From NCBI RefSeq assembly GCF_002440635.1, contig NZ_DJUW01000028.1:1-64000 (forward strand): a stretch of DNA of 64,000 nt, in the 5' to 3' direction. The translations under genes and the position numbers were made by a program. The notes beneath the pieces were generated by a model. The model did not search any database. It was not told the origin of the DNA and worked only from the letters and a program-made list of their open reading frames with translations. The stretch comes from Novosphingobium sp. UBA6272. Lineage in GTDB: Bacteria > Pseudomonadota > Alphaproteobacteria > Sphingomonadales > Sphingomonadaceae. Position 1 is the stretch's first letter, and the number at the start of each line of letters is the position of its first letter. Of the stretch, positions 9,186-15,362 are shown in pieces.

Positions 9186-10193
9186 ATGACCCAGAAATGT
9201 CCCGTCCTGGTAACCGGCGGCGCCGGTTATATCGGCAGCCACGCCGTTCTCGCCCTTGCCGACGCCGGCTGGCCGGTTTCGGTGATCGACAATCTGACCA
9301 CCGGCTTTCGCTGGGCTGTGCCCGAAGGGGTGCCGTTCTATCAGGGCGACATCGAGGATCCGGCGCTGCTGGCCCGGATCTTTGCGGAACAGGGGATCAA
9401 GGCGGTGATGCATTTCGCCGGATCGATCATCGTCCCCGAATCGGTTGAGAACCCGCTGAAGTACTATCACAACAACACCGCCAAAAGCCGCGCGCTGATC
9501 GCTGCTGCGGTGGCCGGCGGGATCAAGCACTTCATCTTCAGCTCGACCGCGGCGACCTATGGCATTCCCGAGGTTTCGCCGGTCAGCGAAGACAGCCCCA
9601 AGCTGCCGATCAATCCCTATGGCATGTCCAAGCTGATGACCGAGATCATGCTGGGCGATGTCGCGGCGGCGCATCCGCTCAACTTCTGTGCGCTGCGCTA
9701 TTTCAACGTCGCCGGGGCCGACCCACGCGCCCGCACCGGGCAATCGACTGCCGGGGCGACCCACCTGATCAAGGTCGCGGTCGAAGCTGCCCTGGGAAAG
9801 CGCGAAAAGGTCGAAGTATTCGGGACCGATTTCGACACCCCCGACGGCACCGGGGTCCGCGATTACATCCACGTTTCCGACCTCGCCAATGCCCATGTCC
9901 TTGCGCTCGAAGGCCTGATTGCCGAGCCGGAGCGGTCGCTGACCATGAATTGCGGCTACGGCCAGGGCTATTCGGTGCTCGAAGTGCTCGACGCGGTCGA
10001 CCGGGTCACCAACCAGACGATCACCCGCGTTCTCAGCCCGCGCCGGGCCGGCGACCCTGATTCGCTGATTTCGGACAACCGCCGGATCAAGGCGACCCTG
10101 CCGTGGGTGCCGCAATATGCCGATCTCGATACAATCGTGGCCCACGCGCTGCAGTGGGAGCGAAAGCTCGGCGAATTGCGGTCTGGCGGTTGA
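9186..10193 (+). CDS. galE: UDP-glucose 4-epimerase
   Basis: 335-residue extended-SDR enzyme interconverting UDP-glucose and UDP-galactose, supplying sugars for envelope polysaccharide. The NAD-binding TGGAGYIGSH starts at residue 10. The catalytic SSTAATYG and YGMSK (Tyr-x-x-x-Lys) follow, then LRYFNVAGADP and the substrate-binding GTGVRDYIHVSDL. Length and motif spacing are typical of GalE. It is divergent from the DUF4136-like pair and followed after 68 bp by rpmJ. Confidence 0.95.
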   Translation: MTQKCPVLVTGGAGYIGSHAVLALADAGWPVSVIDNLTTGFRWAVPEGVPFYQGDIEDPALLARIFAEQGIKAVMHFAGSIIVPESVENPLKYYHNNTAKSRALIAAAVAGGIKHFIFSSTAATYGIPEVSPVSEDSPKLPINPYGMSKLMTEIMLGDVAAAHPLNFCALRYFNVAGADPRARTGQSTAGATHLIKVAVEAALGKREKVEVFGTDFDTPDGTGVRDYIHVSDLANAHVLALEGLIAEPERSLTMNCGYGQGYSVLEVLDAVDRVTNQTITRVLSPRRAGDPDSLISDNRRIKATLPWVPQYADLDTIVAHALQWERKLGELRSGG

Positions 10194-10261
10194 CTTCGCC
10201 GCGAGTCACCACTAACGGCCCACCTTCAATTTCAGCGGCGCCAAGCCGCCCCGAGGAAACC

Positions 10262-10387
10262 ATGAAGATTCGCAACAGCCTCAAGTCGCTCAAGGGTCGC
10301 CACCGCGACAACCGCGTGATCCGTCGCCGCGGGCGCACCTATGTGATCAACAAGACCAACCGCCGCTTCAAGGCGCGCCAGGGCTAA
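10262..10387 (+). CDS. rpmJ: 50S ribosomal protein L36
   Basis: 41-residue, very basic ribosomal protein (MKIRNSLKSLKGRHRDNR..., ending RRFKARQG). It is the longer form without cysteines, so it lacks the zinc-binding CxxC of classical L36. GAGGAAAC stands directly before the ATG. A GC-rich hairpin follows at 10434..10461. Confidence 0.95.
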   Translation: MKIRNSLKSLKGRHRDNRVIRRRGRTYVINKTNRRFKARQG

Positions 10388-10433
10388 GCGCCCTGGCTGG
10401 CGGGGCCGAGCGGCTCCGCGCTGGCATTCTGAC

Positions 10434-10461
10434 GGCCCGCCTCCCATCCGGGGTGCGGGCC
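10434..10461 (+). terminator. Hairpin downstream of rpmJ
   Basis: A 7-bp stem GGCCCGC / GCGGGCC with a 14-base loop lies between rpmJ and the HAD gene. There is no clear U-tract, so termination is likely but not certain. Confidence 0.45.
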
Positions 10462-10490
10462 GAAAGTGTATTAACCGCAGGGGTTTGAAC

Positions 10491-11102
10491 GTGTCCGACC
10501 GAGTGGAAGCCGTGGTCTTCGACATTGGCAAGGTGCTGGTCGAATGGGACCTGCGGCTGATCTACCGCGACCTGATTCCCGATCCGGCCGAGCGCGACTG
10601 GTTCGTGGAGCACGTGGTCACCCCCGAATGGCATTTCCAGCACGACGCCGGTCGCCCGCTGGCCGAGATCGTGCCCGAGCGGATCGCCCTGTTTCCTCAG
10701 CACGAGGCGCTGATCCGGCGCTATGCCAGCCACTTCGGCGATTCGGTTCCCGGCCCTGTGCCCGGTACTGCGGAACTGGTCGAGGCGCTGCACGCACGCG
10801 GGGTGCCGCTGTTCGCAATCACCAATTTCGGGGCCGAGTTCTGGCCGGAATTCGCCCCGCGCTTTCCGGTGTTGGAGCGCTTCCGCGATATCGTGATCTC
10901 GGGCGTCGAGCGGCTCGTCAAGCCCGATCCGGCGATCTACGCGCTGGCCGAGACGCGCTTTGGCCTGCCCGGCTCGGCGATGCTGTTCGTCGATGACAAC
11001 GCCCACAACATCGTCGCAGCGAGCGATTGCGGCTGGCATGCTCATCACTTCAAGAATGCCGCCGGGCTTGAAGCTGAGTTGGTCCGGCGCGGGCTGCTCT
11101 GA
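10491..11102 (+). CDS. HAD-superfamily (class IA) phosphatase
   Basis: 203-residue haloacid-dehalogenase-fold hydrolase. Motif I is FDIGKVLVEW, the YihX-like form in which the second Asp of DxD is replaced. Motif II is the Thr/Asn of AITNFG, motif III the Lys of RLVKPDP, and motif IV the acidic pair in FVDDNAHN. YihX-like enzymes dephosphorylate sugar phosphates; the substrate here is unknown. The GTG at 10491 is chosen because AGGGG lies 7 bases upstream; a TTG two codons earlier is possible. Confidence 0.85.
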   Translation: MSDRVEAVVFDIGKVLVEWDLRLIYRDLIPDPAERDWFVEHVVTPEWHFQHDAGRPLAEIVPERIALFPQHEALIRRYASHFGDSVPGPVPGTAELVEALHARGVPLFAITNFGAEFWPEFAPRFPVLERFRDIVISGVERLVKPDPAIYALAETRFGLPGSAMLFVDDNAHNIVAASDCGWHAHHFKNAAGLEAELVRRGLL

Positions 11103-11110
11103 GGATATTC

Positions 11111-11270
11111 TCTCGCAAAGGCGCTAAGGCGCTAAGGGGTTGCACCCGCCGCAGGCGGATTAAATCAGCCCCAGAGTTCAGCCCCAGAGTTGCGCCATCG
11201 GTCACAGTAACCTGAACAGCGTGGCTTCGCCGCTTGCGCAACATTTTCGCGCCTTTGCGCCTTAGCGAGA
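11111..11270. repeat. Dispersed inverted-repeat element, copy A (160 bp)
   Basis: The ends are inverted copies of one another: TCTCGCAAAGGCGCTAAGGC at the left and the reverse complement of GCGCCTTTGCGCCTTAGCGA at the right. The interior carries a GGCTTCGCCGC core also found in copies B (18443..18610) and C (32258..32415). It is non-coding and directly precedes the IS1595 target site. The termini differ from those of B and C, so it belongs to a variant subfamily. Confidence 0.7.
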
Positions 11271-11274
11271 GCCC

Positions 11275-11282
11275 AAAAAAAG
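11275..11282. repeat. Target-site duplication, left copy (AAAAAAAG)
   Basis: Eight-base direct repeat identical to 13496..13503, exactly adjoining the left terminal inverted repeat of the insertion sequence. Eight bases is the usual duplication length of IS1595-family elements. Confidence 0.75.
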
Positions 11283-11335
11283 GGGGCCTATATACCTGCT
11301 TGACCCAATCTGGAATCCATCCATGATCGCGACCT

Positions 11336-12016
11336 ATGCAGGAAGACGAATCGACCAGCGCGGGAGACATCTTAGCTAGAGCTTTGATGGCTGAAAGATC
11401 TGTCCCGCCTGACCTAATCCCAATTCCAGAATTCAGATATGCAGAACCGGCAGATTATGATGCTAGCCTTTCACCCGAAGCGGCACTTGCAAAGTTTCCG
11501 TTTGAGCCGATCACCGCAGTAACCCAGATCCACCGCGAGTTGGAAGTCGCCAGAGTTGTCGGAATCGCGGAGCATGCCATCTGGCGTAGGGACGGCGAGA
11601 CAAGCCAAGCCTACTTTTTGATCGTAACAACGTGGTTTTGGAGCATCGAAACACCACTCGTGCACGACTTTTGGGTCACAGGTTATCGAGAGCGACTATT
11701 CCCAGCTAAGGGATACGGCATCAGTGGCGACAACTGGATCAAGCTTTTTGCAATACGATTTTGGTTCGCCAACTCGTCAACTGAATTGCCAAGCAAGCCC
11801 GCAGAGCCAACGGAAAGACAAGAGAAGCCAGTGGTCAGCAGGCAGGAATTGGCAAATTGGCACGAGGTGTTCAAATCGGTACATCCAAGTGCCGTTGAAG
11901 CGTTCGCCCAGCGCTCAGCCAAGGCGATGTTCCCGGACAATCATGTTCCTAGGTCATGGGTGCGGGAATTAAGAGGGCCTCAAAAGCGCGGAAAACCAGC
12001 AACTCGCCACGAATAG
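11336..12016 (+). CDS. IS-borne cargo protein of unknown function
   Basis: 226-residue soluble protein, start ATG at 11336, 53 bases inside the left IS end. It is clearly richer in A+T than the chromosomal genes around it and uses codons rare in them, which marks it as foreign. There is no signal peptide or membrane segment. The middle (residues about 80-150) is rich in aromatic residues (TTWFWSIETP, AIRFWFANSS). The C-terminal third has a helical SRQELANWHEVFKS segment and a basic tail (RGPQKRGKPATRH) that could bind nucleic acid. I recognise no named family. It points away from the transposase. Confidence 0.7.
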   Translation: MQEDESTSAGDILARALMAERSVPPDLIPIPEFRYAEPADYDASLSPEAALAKFPFEPITAVTQIHRELEVARVVGIAEHAIWRRDGETSQAYFLIVTTWFWSIETPLVHDFWVTGYRERLFPAKGYGISGDNWIKLFAIRFWFANSSTELPSKPAEPTERQEKPVVSRQELANWHEVFKSVHPSAVEAFAQRSAKAMFPDNHVPRSWVRELRGPQKRGKPATRHE

Positions 12017-12144
12017 CGGCGAATATCCGGCGAATTAGCGGCAGATTTTGACGGCGATTTTTCATCCGTTCAAAACATCTCCATCAACCCGGCACACCGG
12101 GCAACTGATGGAGCGAAACATGGGACCGTGATTTAGCTGAAAAC

Positions 12145-12170
12145 GAAAAAGGCCACCCGAGGGCGGCCTT
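12145..12170 (-). terminator. Rho-independent terminator of the transposase transcript
   Basis: Read on the minus strand, GGCCGCCCTCGGGTGGCC forms a stem with one internal mismatch and is followed by TTTTTCGTTTT. It lies about 175 bp beyond the stop of the 57-residue ORF and would stop minus-strand transcription before it runs through the cargo gene. Confidence 0.7.
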
Positions 12171-12265
12171 CCCGAACCGGGGCCGATGGCCCGCGATCTG
12201 TCTGGAAAACAATCATCGCACCATCGGCCATCGGATGCAACCCACATCATGCGATGGAGGGACCA

Positions 12266-12343
12266 ATGGTCTACATCTGCGCTTATTACCGCATCCGCTT
12301 TGGTCGTGTCGAACACGTCCGGGCGCACTTCCGCAGCGCTTAG
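12266..12343 (+). CDS. Tiny ORF inside the IS (25 residues)
   Basis: Begins MVYICAYYRIRFGRVEHVRA and ends in HFRSA. A strong ribosome-binding site (GGAGGGA) stands five bases before the ATG, which argues for translation. It is aromatic and basic with one cysteine. It ends one base before the stop of the oppositely oriented 57-residue ORF. No family is recognised; expression is inferred only from the binding site and tidy reading frame. Confidence 0.4.
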   Translation: MVYICAYYRIRFGRVEHVRAHFRSA

Positions 12344-12517
12344 CTAAGGCTTGGGCGCAGCCTTCTTTGCAACACCTGGGGGTCGCTTCGGCGGCCCCTC
12401 CTTTTGGCGCAGCTTGACGTTTTCCGGCAGCTCTGCGGGATCAACGCCGATGAACCGCTCCAGCGCCTCGCTGAACGGCATATCGAGCCCTAGCGGCTTC
12501 TCCCGCTTTTCAGTCAT
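12344..12517 (-). CDS. IS-associated small protein, coupled to the transposase
   Basis: 57-residue protein that opens MTEKREKPLGLDMPFSEALE and has a Pro/Lys-rich tail ending KKAAPKP. Its ATG overlaps the transposase stop in an ATGA, so it is translated from the transposase mRNA. The N-terminal half can form a helix; the tail is basic and probably disordered. Coupling suggests a role in transposition or its control, but nothing in the sequence shows which. The terminator at 12145..12170 closes the transcript. Confidence 0.62.
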   Translation of the reverse strand: MTEKREKPLGLDMPFSEALERFIGVDPAELPENVKLRQKEGPPKRPPGVAKKAAPKP

Positions 12518-13443
12518 GCCTTGAGCATCTTGTAGGTGAGGCGTCCCGCAGTCTGCGCCAGCAGCGCGTTCACGCGGTCGCCCTCACCTATGCTGCGAAG
12601 ATTGAAGCGCCATGTCATTTCGCCAAGATAGGCGTTCAGATGCTTGGGCGAAAGGAAATGATGCGTCCCGACGATCTGGCGCTTGAACAACGCCCAAACG
12701 CTCTCAATCCCGTTGGTGTGCAGGACATAGTGCCGGACATACTCGCCAACGCTGTGGTTCACCCGGTGGTGGCTGTAGTCACCTTGCAGGCCAACAAAAG
12801 CGCCATGCTCATCGGTCATGAGCGCTGCGCCGGTCTTCACGTTGTCGCGGATCACAGTCTGAATATTGCGGGCGCTTAGGTTCGGTGTGACGCCGGTCCG
12901 CAGTTCGCCGCCGCGTTCGAGCATACCCAGCACGGCAACCTTGCCTTTGCCGCCCTGCTTGCCGCCCGTGCGCTGCCACGCATGCTTGTTCTTTTCCTTG
13001 CCGCCGATGAACGTTTCATCGGCCTCAACCTCGCCGTCGAGCGGGCGATTGAACGACTGGGTTTTGATCGCGTAGCGCAGCCGGTGGGTCATGAACCAAG
13101 CGGTCTTTTGAGTGACGCCGATATCCTTGGCGAGTTGGGTGCTTGCGATGCCCTTCTTGTGCGACGTAATCAGCCAGATCGCCAGCATCCAAGACCGCAG
13201 CGGGATCTTACTGTCCTCAAAGATGGTGCCAACCTTGATCGAGAAGCGCTTCCGGCAATCGCCGCACTTGTGAGTGCGCTGGTCGGAGAAGTGATAGACC
13301 TTCACCGATTGGCAGTGCGGGCAGAACGCCCCGTTCTTCCAGCGGATCGCCGTGAAGTGGTCGATTGCGGCCTGTTCATCGGGGAGCGCGGCCATCATTT
13401 GAAGGATGGTGTCGAACTGCTGCATGGCGGGTTTCTTGCTCAT
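12514..13443 (-). CDS. IS1595-family (ISXO2-like) transposase
   Basis: 309-residue DDE transposase. The N-terminal zinc ribbon has CPHC (near residue 37) and CGDC (near 57), followed by FSIKVGTIFEDSKIPL and a helix-turn-helix around GIASTQLAKDIGVT. The catalytic domain contains EADETFIGGKEK (first Asp), LMTDEHGAF (second Asp) and NGIESVWALFKRQ (last acidic residue). Length is normal and the frame is intact, so it is potentially active. It lies about 50 bp inside the right end of the element. Confidence 0.94.
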   Translation of the reverse strand: MSKKPAMQQFDTILQMMAALPDEQAAIDHFTAIRWKNGAFCPHCQSVKVYHFSDQRTHKCGDCRKRFSIKVGTIFEDSKIPLRSWMLAIWLITSHKKGIASTQLAKDIGVTQKTAWFMTHRLRYAIKTQSFNRPLDGEVEADETFIGGKEKNKHAWQRTGGKQGGKGKVAVLGMLERGGELRTGVTPNLSARNIQTVIRDNVKTGAALMTDEHGAFVGLQGDYSHHRVNHSVGEYVRHYVLHTNGIESVWALFKRQIVGTHHFLSPKHLNAYLGEMTWRFNLRSIGEGDRVNALLAQTAGRLTYKMLKA

Positions 13444-13495
13444 GCAGCCTGATTAGCATGCCTTCCAATTTGGGTCAAGCATGTATATAAGTCTC

Positions 13496-13503
13496 AAAAA
13501 AAG
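13496..13503. repeat. Target-site duplication, right copy (AAAAAAAG)
   Basis: Identical to 11275..11282 and directly adjoining the right IS end. On the minus strand the A-run is the U-tract of the terminator of the CC_3452-type gene, so the element inserted there. Confidence 0.75.
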
Positions 13504-13526
13504 CCCCCCGTCTTGCGACGAGGGGC
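13496..13526 (-). terminator. Rho-independent terminator of the CC_3452-type gene
   Basis: On the minus strand GCCCCTCGTC, loop GCAA, GACGGGGGGC forms a 10-bp stem with one mismatch, followed by seven T. It lies about 80 bp after the stop at 13609. The T-run coincides with the IS target duplication, so the duplication restored the terminator. Confidence 0.75.
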
Positions 13527-13608
13527 GGAGGGGGCTGTTGAGGAGTGCCTGGGGCCGCTTGATAAGGGTGGGGGGCGCGGCCCTTCGGACCCTTTCGGGT
13601 CCGGCGGC

Positions 13609-13953
13609 TCAGGCGGCGCCGTTGCAGCTCTGAAGATCTTCAGCGCTGAGTTCGCCCTTCGGGGTGGCGAAGGTTGCAACCTTGCCAAAGGCCTTCACGA
13701 CCTTGGCGCAGGTGTTGGCGGGGCGGGCACCGTCGACGGCGCCGGTGCAGGTATCGCCGGCGCAGTTCCAGACGACGCCATTGACGACCTTCTTGGCCGG
13801 AGCTTCGAGCGCTGTGCTCAGCTTGGCGGTATAGCGCGGCGCGGCGGCCTCAGCCGGCGAAACGGTGGCCGAGAAGCTGGCAACGGTGCCGAACAGGGCG
13901 AGGCCGGCAAGAACGGCGGTGCGGACGGTGCTGTGCGTGTTGGTCAAAGTCAT
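13609..13953 (-). CDS. CC_3452-type small exported protein
   Basis: 114-residue protein with a Sec signal peptide (cleavage probably after AEAAA near residue 38). The mature part is a compact domain, RYTAKLSTALEAP, then VVWNCAGDTCTG, SxxNTCAKVVKAF-like spacing and a final LQSCNG, matching the alphaproteobacterial CC_3452 family whose role is unknown. Four mature cysteines probably form two disulfides. GGGGAG lies 9 bases before the ATG. It is divergent from the HxlR regulator across about 200 bp containing palindromes. Confidence 0.75.
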   Translation of the reverse strand: MTLTNTHSTVRTAVLAGLALFGTVASFSATVSPAEAAAPRYTAKLSTALEAPAKKVVNGVVWNCAGDTCTGAVDGARPANTCAKVVKAFGKVATFATPKGELSAEDLQSCNGAA

Positions 13954-14034
13954 TTTCTAAACTCCCCTTGGGTCTGGCACGCAGGGATCGAAGGGGTCCT
14001 GGGAGGGGAAGACTCGATTTGCGTTGCGAATCAC

Positions 14035-14065
14035 TACCTATTACGATAGGTATTAAGTTGCAACT
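14035..14065. promoter_or_regulatory. Candidate HxlR operators
   Basis: TACCTAT-TACG-ATAGGTA (14035..14052, perfect 7-bp arms) and AGTTGCAACT (14056..14065, perfect) lie between the divergent CC_3452-type and HxlR genes. HxlR proteins bind such short palindromes as dimers and commonly control a divergent neighbour. Which one is the operator cannot be told from sequence. Confidence 0.4.
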
Positions 14066-14150
14066 GAAAACTGTGCACCGCAGCAAAGATTTTTTTGTCG
14101 GTGGCGAAGCGAGAATCGGTTACAGCTCTCGCGGGTATGGGGAACGACTG

Positions 14151-14666
14151 ATGGGTAAATTGCACGAACCGCTCAATGATATGCAGAACTGCGGGCTTCC
14201 CGCCGCGCTTGAGGTGATGGGCGAACGCTGGAGCTTCATGATCCTGCGCGCAGCCTTCAACGGCCTGCACCATTTTGAGGAATACCTTGGCGCGCTGGGA
14301 ATCGCCCGCAACATCCTCTCGAATCGCCTCGCCCGGCTGGTCGAACACGGGATCATGAAGCGTGAGCATATGCCCGATGATCGCCGCAAGATCGAATACC
14401 GCCTGACCGAAAAGGGGCTCGACCTGCTCCCCGCCATGCTGGCGCTGCGCCAGTGGGGCGAAAAGTACGGCTGCGGCGTGCCCAACAACCCGGTGCTGTG
14501 CGACGAGCGCGACGGCTTGCCGATCGCCCCGATCGGCATCCACGCCCACGACGGCCGCGTGCTCGGCCCCAAGGAGCTCGAATGGCGCGAATCCGCCGAC
14601 GTCGGCAAGGCGCGGGTGGAGTACGAGGACGAGGTGGTCAGGCCGGCGCTGAACGTGCTGCGGTGA
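14151..14666 (+). CDS. HxlR-family transcriptional regulator
   Basis: 171-residue winged-helix regulator. CGLPAALEVMGERWSFMILR (near residue 10) is the hallmark N-terminal segment with its conserved Cys. The recognition region GIARNILSNRLARLVEHGI and the wing DDRRKIEYRLTEKG follow. Many HxlR proteins sense electrophiles or oxidants through this cysteine. The C-terminal extension beyond residue 110 is longer than the family minimum. GGGGA stands 8 bases before the ATG at 14151. Confidence 0.9.
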   Translation: MGKLHEPLNDMQNCGLPAALEVMGERWSFMILRAAFNGLHHFEEYLGALGIARNILSNRLARLVEHGIMKREHMPDDRRKIEYRLTEKGLDLLPAMLALRQWGEKYGCGVPNNPVLCDERDGLPIAPIGIHAHDGRVLGPKELEWRESADVGKARVEYEDEVVRPALNVLR

Positions 14667-14691
14667 GCGGAAGAGCTACACTTTCTTCCAC

Positions 14692-14831
14692 CGTCATCCT
14701 GAACTCGTTTCAGGACCCATTTCGCCACCAAATCTGGAGTGCTGTGTAGCAACCGGCCTCTCGGTCTAGCTTATGAACTGACACATTGGGCCTGGTGGCA
14801 CGATGGGCCCTGAAACAAGTTCAGGGTGACG
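14692..14831. repeat. Inverted-repeat element of the TCCTGAAC...TTCAGGA type (140 bp)
   Basis: The ends are inverted copies: CGTCATCCTGAACTCGTTTC at the left and the reverse complement CGTCACCCTGAACTTGTTTC at the right. Each end is itself a TCCTGAA/TTCAGGA palindrome. The interior of about 85 bp has no ORF. It follows the HxlR gene. Confidence 0.65.
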
Positions 14832-14898
14832 ATTTTGCTTTTTTGGCTCGGACTATGAGCCCTTTACAGGACGCTTGATTCGTTGGCAGTCTGCGGCA

Positions 14899-15327
14899 AT
14901 GAAGTCGTCACCAATCTTGATCGTACTTTTGTTGCTGTTGGGCTGCGATCACGCTAAACCAAATCCCGTGCCCATCAAGGACCGCTTGGACGTAGCGGCA
15001 GTCAATGAAACCACTTGGCAAGATGTTGTCGCCTTGGAGTGCAAACCGGCTCGTTTGGATGCTTGTGGTGCAGATGGTTGCAAAATGAGTGAGCCGGTCG
15101 TTACCGTTCGTTGGGAACCAAAGGGAGTCTACCAACGATGCGATTTAAAAGGGTGCGACAGCTATCAGCCTGAGGTGTCTTATTCAGGAATATGGACCGA
15201 GATTTCTTTGCCGAAGCATGGGCTGCTAATGAAAGTATCGGCCGAAGGCGAATATATTGAAATTGCAACGATAAACGACACTGCGCTCGTCTATCGCGGC
15301 CAATGCACACGGCTGAAAATGCGATGA
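14899..15327 (+). CDS. Putative lipoprotein, AT-rich, unknown function
   Basis: 142-residue protein with a very short signal peptide and lipobox LLLGC (near residues 13-17). The mature part is beta-rich with five further cysteines (ALECKP, DACGADGCK, QRCDLKGCD, QCTR), probably in disulfides. Base composition is much richer in A+T than the flanking genes, suggesting recent acquisition; it sits between a repeat element and comM. The ATG at 14899 begins the signal peptide; a TTG eight codons earlier is possible. No family recognised. Confidence 0.62.
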   Translation: MKSSPILIVLLLLLGCDHAKPNPVPIKDRLDVAAVNETTWQDVVALECKPARLDACGADGCKMSEPVVTVRWEPKGVYQRCDLKGCDSYQPEVSYSGIWTEISLPKHGLLMKVSAEGEYIEIATINDTALVYRGQCTRLKMR

Positions 15328-15362
15328 CAATCTAGCTTCAATTACGTCAATCGCTTGAGCCC

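Larger units (their letters stand above)
11283..13495. mobile_element. IS1595-family insertion sequence with cargo gene (2213 bp)
   Basis: The left end begins GGGGCCTATATACCTGCTTG. The right end, read on the minus strand, begins GAGACTTATATACATGCTTG. Over the first 33 bases the two agree at 27 in register, and AAAAAAAG flanks both sides. Inside are an ISXO2-type transposase, a coupled 57-residue ORF and a terminator on the minus strand, plus a 25-residue ORF and an AT-rich 226-residue ORF on the plus strand. Simple IS1595 elements are about 1 kb, so roughly half of this one is cargo. The intact ends, duplication and transposase suggest recent insertion. Confidence 0.87.
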
